Notes under the pieces: model-generated
What the model was told of the DNA's origin: nothing
Seen by the model: only the letters and a program-made list of their open reading frames with translations
Database searches by the model: none
Assembly (NCBI GenBank): GCA_022605425.2
Contig: JAKIMF020000013.1
Coordinates: forward strand, 62,001-126,000
Length of the DNA stretch: 64,000 nucleotides
DNA from: Hamiltosporidium tvaerminnensis
Taxonomy: Eukaryota > Microsporidia > Dubosqiidae
Direction: 5' to 3'
Translations under genes and position numbers: made by a program
Part shown: positions 1 to 9,289 of the stretch, piece after piece
How the letters are laid out: each line of letters starts with the position of its first letter
Numbering within the stretch: position 1 is the stretch's first letter

Positions 1-1
1 A

Positions 2-1342
2 TTCGGCATTAAAGAATCCAAGATAAATAAAGAGATTAAACATATAGAATTAGATCGAATAAGTGTACCAAATATCGAAGTTTTATTTTTGTTGATTCCG
101 AAAAAATTGGAATCGCTTATTTTAGTAAAATGCTATTCTGCAACCATGGGTACGTTTCTTGCTAAAATGACAAAAAAATTTGAAAATTTAAAAGTCTTGC
201 AATTACTTGGTACAATGTTGCAAAATGGTTTTTTCAATACTTTGGATTTAGTGAGCATTGAGAGGTTAGATTTATCGTGTTGTACGTACAGAGGCATTCT
301 AAAATACGTCAAAATCAAAGAAATGAAAGCATTGAAAGAATTAAAATTAGACTATTGCCACATAAATTATAAAGTTGTAGAAGCTTTGATTAGAACCGAA
401 TCCTTAGAAGTTATCAGTATAAAAGAATTTGTATTTAAAAATATAGATGGCTTTAATGTTTGTTTAAATAAGCAAAATAATTATCGATGTTTGGATGTTT
501 CCTGGTGTATATTTGAACATCTCTTTACCGAAATATTTTTCAAAGATTTAAATGTCGAAACTTTAATATTGGCAAATATAAAAAATCTGCAAACAATTAT
601 TATAATTTTATCACAGAATTCATTATATATAAGTGTCAAGTGTTTAAGTTTGTCGGGTAATTTACTTTTTGTGGGTATTTTTGCTTGTTTAGATAAATTT
701 GAAAAATTAGAGTTTTTAAACATTTCGAATTTAGATAAAGAATCTATATATTTTAAAATTTCAGATGTAGATTTCCCCAGTCTTTCTTTAGATATTGATT
801 CCAACCGAATTTTAAATGAAAAAAAAACAAAGACAATACTCGAGCTACCACCCAGTTATGGAAAAGAACGAAATCCATCAAATTTCGACTTTATAACAGG
901 TTTCTTAGAATGTTTATGTGCTACCGGGCTATCAACTTCTCTCAGAGGAATAAATTTATCAAAAAATGAACTTGATTCTGCAAATATTTTAAGAATAGAG
1001 TGGCTCGTAAATCTTAATTATCTTATTGTTTCGTTTGATGATAGAATATTTTCCGAATTCTTAAAGGAATACGGAGCTCTTAAATTTTCAAACTTAGAAA
1101 CTCTAATTTTAGTGTCTACAAATATTAATAATGATATTTATCATTTTGTAATGACATTACCTTTATTAAGAAATTTTGAAACACGAGAATGTAAATTTGT
1201 TGAGGATATATTAGTAAGTAACTTAAATTTATATCCCATGGTTTTGGAAAAAATAGTTTTTACGAATACAATTTATTCCTCATACTTCAAATCTGTTTTG
1301 GAAGAAATGCACGCAAAAAGAATTAATGTTATAGTAAATTAA
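2..1342 (+). CDS. Leucine-rich repeat protein, 3' part (5' end outside window)
   Basis: The reading frame is open from base 2 and the first possible start inside the window is only a TTG at 89, so the true start lies upstream. The product has repeated LxxLxLS-type strands (for example LERLDLSC-like, KCLSLSGN, LEFLNISN, GINLSKNE and LETLILVS segments) typical of leucine-rich repeats, which form curved protein-binding surfaces. It is the paralogue of the genes at 6615-9266 and 39351-41939. The last 215 or so codons are almost identical to the end of the 6615-9266 gene, and the last 90 codons plus about 20 bases after the stop look identical, whereas the upstream part is clearly diverged. The stop overlaps an AATAAA-like signal. 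From the paralogues the missing N terminus probably carries a signal peptide. The LRR call is firm; the function is unknown. Confidence 0.85.
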   Translation, partial: FGIKESKINKEIKHIELDRISVPNIEVLFLLIPKKLESLILVKCYSATMGTFLAKMTKKFENLKVLQLLGTMLQNGFFNTLDLVSIERLDLSCCTYRGILKYVKIKEMKALKELKLDYCHINYKVVEALIRTESLEVISIKEFVFKNIDGFNVCLNKQNNYRCLDVSWCIFEHLFTEIFFKDLNVETLILANIKNLQTIIIILSQNSLYISVKCLSLSGNLLFVGIFACLDKFEKLEFLNISNLDKESIYFKISDVDFPSLSLDIDSNRILNEKKTKTILELPPSYGKERNPSNFDFITGFLECLCATGLSTSLRGINLSKNELDSANILRIEWLVNLNYLIVSFDDRIFSEFLKEYGALKFSNLETLILVSTNINNDIYHFVMTLPLLRNFETRECKFVEDILVSNLNLYPMVLEKIVFTNTIYSSYFKSVLEEMHAKRINVIVN

Positions 1343-1361
1343 TAAAGCATATATATTTTTA

Positions 1362-1377
1362 TATTCTAATTAGGATA
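1362..1377 (+). promoter_or_regulatory. Near-palindromic element 19 bp after the LRR stop
   Basis: TATTCTAATTAGGATA is close to the palindrome TATCCTA-nn-TAGGATA. The same element, in perfect form, lies 15 bp after the stop of the LRR gene on the other strand (39320-39335). Its position suggests a role in 3' end formation or a family-specific 3' mark; this is inference. Confidence 0.4.
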
Positions 1378-2790
1378 TACGGAAATTCAGTTTATAAATA
1401 AACAGTATTTAGATTTATAAAATATATTTAAATGCAAAACAGGAAAGCCTATCATACTATGCCATATAAATATTGTTTATATAAAAACGAAAATTCTAAA
1501 TATTTAATTTTTTTATATGTTCGTAATATAATAGGTCGATTACTCACAACGCTACTGTATAAAAATTGGCATGCTTTTTTTAGCGAAGGTATACAAATTA
1601 TTTTATGGAATTCTAAAGCTACAAAAGAACATAAAATATAGAGTATAACCGAAATGAGTAATTATGAATGTAGGCATTACGTAAATAATTTGTCTTTGAT
1701 ATAGCAATACTAAGGTATTACTTGACAATCGAAGCTACATATATTAATGAGAGATTATAGCTCAATATGTGCAGCAATAAATCGTATAATAGTCTCTTAT
1801 GCATTTTTTCTCGGGTTTCAAGCTATATCTCACATTTAAGTCATCATATTTCTCAAAAAAAAGAGGTTACATAAATATTATATCTAGCATATTGTACTGA
1901 ATCTACTAATCGAATAATATAGCACGAAATTTTGAATAGTACAAGCCTTTCTTTGTACGACAAAATTTAATTAAATAAAAAAAGTAAATTCAATCATCTG
2001 TCAATCTCTTATTTAACAAATAAATACTCCCTCAAACCGCTTTCATACAAAACGTTTAACAAGTCTTATTTAGAATGATTCATCATTTATTATCCAAAAT
2101 GAAAGAAACCTGTGAATCGATATTGTTGTTGTGGAAAAGAAAATTAAAAGAAGATGATTCCAGCTACGGATTACAATTTGCAGGAAGACCCTTTAACCTA
2201 ACACCTCGGAGGCTATGATTTGGCTTAAAATATTACCCAAAGTTTAAATATAGCAACTATTGATCATACACATGCAGTTTAATATATCATTGGTTGATCT
2301 TGTTTATGGTACTACTCTTAGGGGTTGGTCTGTATTTTATATATTGTGTTCGCTTATCTAAACCATAATGCAACGTATTGCTGCGCATTCAGATTCCAAT
2401 GAAGAAACATTCTAAACAAATGAGCTATTTTAATATTTTGAAGGTCTATGCAACTCTCAAGAATTATATCGGTGTTGTTTGTACTGACGGCTATTTGTAA
2501 GTCAATACTTTTTATGTAGTCTCTGATCTTTCTAACATTTTTTATCTTAACTTGTGTCCAGTAATATCCTTTTGTTGCTCTGTATTGTCCCTGTATCAAT
2601 ATGAAACAGGAAAAACTGGGATTATATATTAGGATGAAAGACCAATATCCAGGGGGATTTTATCCCGAAAAATCAACTTGATTTTTGTTATTATGATTTA
2701 TCGCATTCAATATCATTATTTGTTTATAATACAAAAAGTAACAGGTTTATGTCTAATGACGCGAAATAATTTGAAAAAAATTTAGCATTT
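1378..2790. other. Gene-poor stretch, coding-like relics only
   Basis: No intact gene is recognised. A short open frame on the minus strand at 2354-2599 (81 codons) reads like protein but matches no family I know. A plus-strand fragment around 2099-2210 also reads like protein for about 38 codons. Both may be debris of mobile elements. A 69-codon plus-strand frame at 1432-1641 has no supporting feature. Confidence 0.4.
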
Positions 2791-2799
2791 GATTTATTT

Positions 2800-3525
2800 A
2801 ATAAAATTCTGGGTTAACAAATTTTCTCCTTTTTTTTAAATAGTTCGGTCCACCATTTAAACCCCTTCTATCTCTTCCTCCAACTCCGAGTGCTCATTTG
2901 CATTAATTTTTGGTACTTCTGCTGAGGTTATGCCATCCAAAATAAGGGATAAAATATTTTTTGTATTTTCCGTTTTAACACCATCTTCTTGGTTGTATAC
3001 TTGCTTTAAAGAGAGTGATGGTTGCTTATGCATCTCAGCTCTTAAAATAACAGTTACCGACACTCTCTCTTCGGCATTAGGTCTCGACTCAAGTACTCCT
3101 TGTCGATAAAAAAGAAATCGTTCCGACCGTCTTCTTAAGTAATAGATTCTATATATGCTTCTACATTCATGGGTATTTGTAGTCATTATGAGTATTTTGT
3201 CACAATATCGTCCCAGGTCATCACATAATGGATTATCTCAGCACCAAACTTATAAATAAGACATAATTCATTGGCTAGCAGGTCATACTTCCTAATTTTC
3301 TTTGATTCGACTGTTTGAAGTGAGTCTTGATAAGTAATTACTACTTCAATGACTGTCATCTTGTTTTTTCTCATATCTAAAATGAATATATCAGGTCTAT
3401 TCCACCAAATCTTGACATAAGTTTTTATCCTGGTTTCCACTCTTATCTCTGCATACTCGTTATTAAGAATTTCTCAAACTAAGTGACTCCTTATTCGTTT
3501 TGAAGACTTAATCTACACCTGTTTA
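2800..3525 (-). mobile_element. R2/R4-like retroelement, 5'-truncated 3' fragment
   Basis: The minus strand matches the 3' end of the retroelement copies at 24.1-27.9 and 46.5-50.3 kb: the restriction-like endonuclease region (an RIKT..VKI..NRPDIF segment and a KIRKYDLLANEL segment), the C-terminal tail, and the 3' end motif AACCCAGAATTTTATTAAATAAAT. The frame is broken between 3186-3440 and 2857-3186. The match stops near 3525, so only about 0.7 kb is present, as expected from incomplete target-primed reverse transcription. A possible short target duplication (TTTGATTAT / TTTGATTTAT) flanks it but is weak in such AT-rich DNA. Confidence 0.8.
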
Positions 3526-4100
3526 GTAGTAGTGTTTGATTATATTCAATTTAGTAAAATAAATCATTGCTTAAACCAAGGATCGCTAAACTTTTTAGCC
3601 AGCAGGCCACAAAGACTTGTATTTAAAGTTTCGCGAGTCAATTATTCATATAATTTTATACCAGCACACTGAAAAGTATTTCTTCAATGTCTATTATTAA
3701 CATTTGAAGACTAATGTATACAGTTTCATAGTGATGCTTAAAAAAAAATAAGTTCATCTTTACAATATGTTTTTAGAAATTATTCAAACAAATTATCTGA
3801 ATAATATGAGCCTCCTAACCAAACAATTCCATAACTTTCATAAATTTAATTGAGTATTATTTTCACTTTAGCACTATCTAGCTGTGTGAATAAGCATTAT
3901 CCAAAAAGAATTTGCAAAAAATAGTTGCCGGTCTTATTTGACATACACTCAGGGAAAGTCATTTTTAATAATTTATCTCTGAAAATTTGGCTTTAATTTC
4001 AAGAAATCATTAGAAAAAACCTTAACTACATCAATCTCATTTGCAATTATAATATGTATAACTTATTACGAGTAGTTAAATGGAATTTTAAGCAAAATGA
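3526..4100. other. Non-coding stretch with a possible hAT-like end
   Basis: No gene is seen. At about 3578-3620 the sequence contains GATCGCTAAACTTTTTAGCC followed by AGCAGGCCACAAAG, which resembles the common end of hAT-type DNA transposons in animals (a GGTCGCCAAACTTTTT-like terminus followed by GCGGGCCAC). I found no partner inverted copy nearby, so this is only a hint. Confidence 0.25.
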
Positions 4101-6060
4101 AGCACAAAAATCACAAACAAAATAATTCAAGCTATTTAAGTAGTTTTCGATTGTCTTTTATCTTCCGTAAATTTTAAAACAATAGATTTCATAAACAAAG
4201 CAGAAAATTTCGAAATAATCTGGTTAGATATTATAACGAAGCATTTATGCTAAATGTAATACTAATTAAAGGTAGTTTGTGTTTCTTCTTGTATTCATTA
4301 TTTTTTTCAATTATTTAATTCATCAAAAAAAATAAAAAAATAATAGTAAGAAATCTATTGTATTTTTTTATTCATAAGTTACTTAACTAACAAAAAAATG
4401 ATGTAAAAGTTAAACTAAATAAAAATTAAATAGGATGTAAATATAAATATTAAACGAAAAATAAAACTTTTTTTGATTGTTTATCCTACTCTTGATACTT
4501 CTGTAAAGTGTTTTTTTTTTCACCATACGATCTTTCTTATTTAGTTTAATGCGAAAAAAATGATGACCAACCGCTCAACGAAATCCAAACAACATCCTCA
4601 GAAGAAAGTTCCATATTGCATCTTTTTGGTATTTTTGTTTGTATCAAAGCTCTCTGCAAGAATGACATAATCCTGAAGGAAAAACTCTTTTTTGTTGTAA
4701 TGAACATCAGTATCACTTTTCGTTTTAATAATATACTTAGCTCTATGCCCTTCCAAGGTTTAAAAATTTATTCCTTTCTCTATAAGAGTTCTAATGTTTT
4801 TAATTACTACTATGTTGTCAAATAAATGCACCGGTACAAATATACATCTACTAACAATTCATTACTGGACAACACGTTTTATCAAAAAAATCTGTTTGTA
4901 GTAAAAATTTACCATCAGAGTTACCATCATTTTCATTATTAACGATTTCTGTTTTATCTGCTTCTGCTACGATTCGTGGGTTAAACCCATCTCTAAATCT
5001 TGGGACGCGTATCGGTGAACAACCAATTACATTAGGTTGGGCAATATTGTATTTATATATTACTTTCTTGAGCATATAAATCCATATTTTGACAGGTGAG
5101 TTCCTTAATTCTTTTGCAAGAGCCCGTGTGATTGTTTGATTCGCGCTAAACATGCTCCAATTTTTTGGATGTCGAGGGCGGCCATAGACTCTTTTACTAT
5201 CTAATCTCATATATAATTCATTCAAATGTCTATTCGAAATTTTTTTTTATAATATCAGAATGAACTATTTCAGGCGATCCTTCTTTGTAAAATAGTTCAT
5301 GAAGCTATCCCGCAGCATGTTTCGCTGATTTTGTTCGCATAAATACTGCAAAAATATATTTTTAAGGAATATCAACAACAGTTAAAATCTACCCATATCC
5401 GTTTTTCGATTCTTCATATTTCCGAAGGTTTATAAAATCAACCTCGAAGGGTTTCCAAGACTTATTTTTAGTTATAACTCGAAGAGATTCGGAACGTTAT
5501 AAACTATAAAAGTTTTGGTAAGCTTCAGATTTTAAAACTATATATCAATTCTTACACGCCTAAACCCCATACATATCATCGCGATTGAAGAAAACATTTC
5601 TGTCATTCTAATGTGATTTGGCAAATAATGCTCTTCAAATGTTCTTGGATAAGCTTCTGACTTACAATCTCCGATTGCCTTTGGATCTCTATTTTTATTT
5701 TTGATAAAAATAACTTCTTCTATCAGATGAAATTGCTTTGCTTCTGTTAAAAAATTGTTGTTTTTTTTGAAAATTGGTATAATTACAAAAGATTGTGCCA
5801 TTTTTTAGATATTTTTTTATTTCTTGTATTTTTGCAATTTCTATTTTTTTCATTAGCTGTGTATAGCAGAAACATTTTTTAAATACCTTTTTCGGCCTCC
5901 TAAATATTTTACCCGCCAATTCTTTAATTTAAAAATTTTTTTATATGTCCGTATAATTTAACCAGTTGCTTTTGGTATCGCATAGGTCATTTTTCCCTTT
6001 GTTTAGTAAGTAATAGGTAAAATTAGTTATAGATACAGCATTTACTTAGCAAATTAGATA
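4100..6060 (-). mobile_element. Decayed c-integrase element, copy 1
   Basis: This segment is homologous end to end with 19440-20450, which shows that it is an interspersed element. Shared landmarks include AAGCAAAATG..CAC at the left, AGCTATTTAnnTAGTTTT, GATGAACATCAG in the middle and ATCGCATAG.TCATTTT at the right. It contains integrase remnants on the minus strand (see 4851-5940). I cannot place exact ends and found no clear long terminal repeats or inverted repeats around it, so whether it was an LTR retrotransposon or a DNA transposon is open. Confidence 0.7.
4851..5940 (-). pseudogene. Retroviral-type integrase, broken
   Basis: Read on the minus strand, the segment holds consecutive pieces of a Ty3/Ginger-type integrase in different frames. 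They are an N-terminal basic part (5538-5919), a catalytic core beginning with a PFEVDFINL-like segment and ILTVVDI (near 5360-5450), a HELFYKEGSPEIVHSD-like segment with the second Asp (near 5250-5300), and a C-terminal part (4851-5225) with NQTITRALAKEL and YKYNIAQ segments and a GCSP motif. Several stops and frame changes separate them. The position expected for the catalytic Glu, just before the ANQTI segment, is not Glu. It cannot encode an active enzyme. Confidence 0.75.
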
Positions 6061-6540
6061 CGCATTATTTTCAATTCGATCATATAATTAGCTTCGGAAG
6101 AATTATTTCATTCACAAATTTAATATTTTTTTTGTTTCGGTACAAATCTACCTTGTTAAGATCAAACCTTAAATTTAATTTCGAGACCTCTTTTAAAAAT
6201 TTTATTGGTAGAAATTCCAAAGCACTATATGAGTTTAATAAAGTGGCTTTATTAAATCAAGATTGAATCTCGTAATTTAACTTGAGTGTCATATAAAAAA
6301 ATATATGAAACACCAGAGGAAAAAATAGATTGCGAAATGACTATATTATAAAAGAAGAAAATGACAATAAAGACTTAGAGGATTGTTAAAGAAAAAAATA
6401 TCCCGAAAGCTCATTTTATACAAAAGAATGGTGGTTTCTTGCCGGAAATAGGCATGCTAAAAAATAATTAATGAGACTGATAGTCAGAACTGACTATCGA
6501 GCAAGTTATTATTATTACAATCAATTATCAATTAAAAAAA
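6061..6540. other. AT-rich stretch before the LRR gene
   Basis: No reading frame or repeat is recognised apart from the right-hand flank of the integrase element. A small palindrome-like segment, GATAGTCAGAACTGACTATC (6479-6498), is present. Confidence 0.4.
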
Positions 6541-6590
6541 ATTTAATAATTTAATTTAAAAAGTATTTAATCGAAAAAAATATATTTAAG
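6541..6590 (+). promoter_or_regulatory. Upstream block shared by LRR paralogues
   Basis: The block TTTAATAATTTAATTT..ATTTAATCG..AAAA ends about 25 bp before the ATG at 6615. The same block lies upstream of the LRR gene on the minus strand (about 42012-42060). Conservation of non-coding sequence beside otherwise diverged N termini suggests a shared promoter. There is no CCC motif as seen before the conserved genes. Confidence 0.45.
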
Positions 6591-6614
6591 GTAGAAAAAG
6601 CTGGGATACATTAG

Positions 6615-9266
6615 ATGTATTGGCAAAATCTATCGCTATTATTTGCTGTTGATTCAAGTAGAGAAAATGTTCGGAAAATATATATTTTGTTGTTTCTATT
6701 GGCTACGAGATATAAATATTTCTGTATTTATATATTAATTACAAGTTTTTTTATACCGTTAAATTGCGTTCGTATTACTATTGATTTTACTGATAGAAGT
6801 TGCACCGAAAAAATCGGTTTTAGTTCTGATCATTCTTGTTTTCCTATGAATTCTAAAAGTGAAAGCGGTATATACCATGCTGCTTCTGAAGAAATAGAGG
6901 TTTATGAAAGAAACCAATTCTGCATAAATAAAACTCCGACATACGTTCGCAAAAATGAAGCAAGCGAAGATAATTATACATGCAATAAAAGATTTAAGGT
7001 AAGCGAAAATGTTGAAACAATATCAAATATAAAAATCACTTCGATGTATTACGATTTAAGCAATAATCTATTTCAAAAAAGCGATACTCACCAGGAAAAA
7101 CCGGTTATTTCTACATCATCCGAGGGAAATAGATGGTGTGAAGACAATATAGAAAATTCAGTAAATAAAAACTCTTTTTTGTTCCAAAACCCTAGTCCTA
7201 TTCTAATATTCGAATATTCAAGTTCCTATATGATTCGATCTAAGTATTTTGATGGTTTGAAATTTTCTGAGTTTACCGAAATTCATCTTAATATAAAAGA
7301 TATAACGAAAAGTAATATTGATATTATTATGTGCAAGGAATGTTTAAATATTTTATGTTACGGTCTGAATTACTGTATCCTAGGATTAAATAATGAGAAT
7401 TTCCTAGATTTTATCTGGTTTTTTCACGATCTGTCTTGTTATTCAGAATCTGATGCATTAGATATATTTTATAAAAATCTACTTCCATTTCTATTTTCGT
7501 ATATAGCAGATAAATCGAGCCTAAATGTGTTTAATATGCAAGATTCTGATTTTTTAAAATTTAGAAATATTTTTTGGCCTTTCCTTATTGCATATTATGA
7601 TACAATCGATATATATTTCGATTTAAATACAAAGGAATTAATGTTCATTGAGAAGAAAGGAATCAGGAAATTTAACTTATTCGGACTAGATAGTACCGAA
7701 GAAATAGTAATTCGTACAACACCAAAAGCTCTCTCATTGATGCATATACACCATATTCATAATAGGCAATATTTTTTATGGAGACTGATTAGTTCTTTTC
7801 GGATATATGGAATAAGAATATCTGAGAATGATAAATATTATTCAGAATACAAGGATTCGGAAATTTCATGGGATTCCTCAATATATAGTTTAGAGGTTTA
7901 TGGAATGCAATCAAGTTTTTGTTCAGTTTTTACTATTGTTGAACAGAAAGGTAACGAAATCAAATTGATTGAATTTGAAAAGTTTCATTTAACAGACACG
8001 GATGTGTCTTTTTTATACAGCAACGAAAATCTAGAATCCCTTATCGTAGTGAGATGTAATATGGAGAAACTTGCCAATTTCTTGCGTACCACGGTGAAAT
8101 CCTTTTTTAAATTAAGAATTTTGCAGATTATTGGATTCAACCTAAAAAATTGGTTCTTTGATACTTTATATGCTATGAATATAGAAATTTTAGATCTTTC
8201 ATGTTGTAGATGTATTGAATCATCAAATAAATGTACCAATAGGAAAATGGGAAGGCTAAAAGAGTTTAGAATGAACTATTCAGATTTAAATCACGACATT
8301 ATAGAATCTATTATGGAATGTGGGTCCTTGGATGTTTTGTACATCCAAAAAATAAATTTTTCCAAGTTTAAAGGATTTAAGAATTCCGTAAATTGGCAAA
8401 AATCATATCGCATATTAGATATTTCCGGGTGTATATTAATCAATTCTCTTTTAGAATTCTTTTCAACAGATATAAAATGCGAAATTCTTATTTTAGAATA
8501 TTTTTGTAATCTGTTTGATTTGATAAAAATTCTCGATCAGAAATCTTTACATTCAAGTACAAAGAATTTAAGTTTATCGAAAAATTCAATTTCGTATAAA
8601 GTCTTCAAGGTGTTAGATAAATTTGAAAACTTAGAGTTTTTGAACATTTCGAATTTAGATAAAGAATCGATATATTTTAAAATTTCAGATGTAGATTTCC
8701 CCACTCTTTCTTTAGATATTGATTCCGACCGAATGTTAGATGAAAAAAAAACAAAGACAATACTCGAGCTACCACCTAGTTATAGAAAAGAACGAAATCC
8801 ATCAAATTTCGACTTTAAAACAGGTTTCTTAGAATGTTTATGTGCTACCGGGCTATCAACTTCTCTCAGAGGAATAAATTTATCAAAAAATGAACTTGAT
8901 TCTGCAAATATTTTAAGAATAGAGTGGCTCGTAAATCTTAATTATCTTATTGTTTCGTTTAATGATAAAATATTTTCTGGATTCTTAAAGGAATACGGAG
9001 CTCTTAAATTTTCAAACTTAGAAACTCTAATTTTAGTGTCTACAAATATTAATAATGATATTTATCATTTTGTAATGACATTACCTTTATTAAGAAATTT
9101 TGAAACACGAGAATGTAAATTTGTTGAGGATATATTAGTAAGTAACTTAAATTTATATCCCATGGTTTTGGAAAAAATAGTTTTTACGAATACAATTTAT
9201 TCCTCATACTTCAAATCTGTTTTGGAAGAAATGCACGCAAAAAGAATTAATGTTATAGTAAATTAA
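6615..9266 (+). CDS. Leucine-rich repeat protein, signal-peptide-like N terminus
   Basis: 883 residues, full length. Residues 21-49 hold two hydrophobic stretches followed by NCVRITIDFTD, a block conserved in the 39351-41939 paralogue (NCIRITIHFTD), which suggests a long signal peptide or anchor ending near residue 51. Residues about 60-190 are polar and poorly conserved. From about 195 the paralogues align well: first a non-LRR region (SYMIRSKYFDG, MCKECLNILCYGLNYC), then irregular leucine-rich repeats from about 450 to the end (LDLSCC, LDISGC, LSLSKN, LNISNLDKE, INLSKNE). The final 215 codons are nearly identical to the gene at the left window edge. The first ATG is used because the N-terminal hydrophobic region requires it. 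A secreted or surface protein that binds host or parasite proteins is plausible but unproven. Confidence 0.9.
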   Translation: MYWQNLSLLFAVDSSRENVRKIYILLFLLATRYKYFCIYILITSFFIPLNCVRITIDFTDRSCTEKIGFSSDHSCFPMNSKSESGIYHAASEEIEVYERNQFCINKTPTYVRKNEASEDNYTCNKRFKVSENVETISNIKITSMYYDLSNNLFQKSDTHQEKPVISTSSEGNRWCEDNIENSVNKNSFLFQNPSPILIFEYSSSYMIRSKYFDGLKFSEFTEIHLNIKDITKSNIDIIMCKECLNILCYGLNYCILGLNNENFLDFIWFFHDLSCYSESDALDIFYKNLLPFLFSYIADKSSLNVFNMQDSDFLKFRNIFWPFLIAYYDTIDIYFDLNTKELMFIEKKGIRKFNLFGLDSTEEIVIRTTPKALSLMHIHHIHNRQYFLWRLISSFRIYGIRISENDKYYSEYKDSEISWDSSIYSLEVYGMQSSFCSVFTIVEQKGNEIKLIEFEKFHLTDTDVSFLYSNENLESLIVVRCNMEKLANFLRTTVKSFFKLRILQIIGFNLKNWFFDTLYAMNIEILDLSCCRCIESSNKCTNRKMGRLKEFRMNYSDLNHDIIESIMECGSLDVLYIQKINFSKFKGFKNSVNWQKSYRILDISGCILINSLLEFFSTDIKCEILILEYFCNLFDLIKILDQKSLHSSTKNLSLSKNSISYKVFKVLDKFENLEFLNISNLDKESIYFKISDVDFPTLSLDIDSDRMLDEKKTKTILELPPSYRKERNPSNFDFKTGFLECLCATGLSTSLRGINLSKNELDSANILRIEWLVNLNYLIVSFNDKIFSGFLKEYGALKFSNLETLILVSTNINNDIYHFVMTLPLLRNFETRECKFVEDILVSNLNLYPMVLEKIVFTNTIYSSYFKSVLEEMHAKRINVIVN

Positions 9267-9289
9267 TAAAGCATATATATTTTTAATTT

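Noticed and set aside
1432-1641. 69-codon plus-strand frame behind the first LRR gene
   Set aside because: No motif, no upstream signal and no counterpart behind the other LRR genes.
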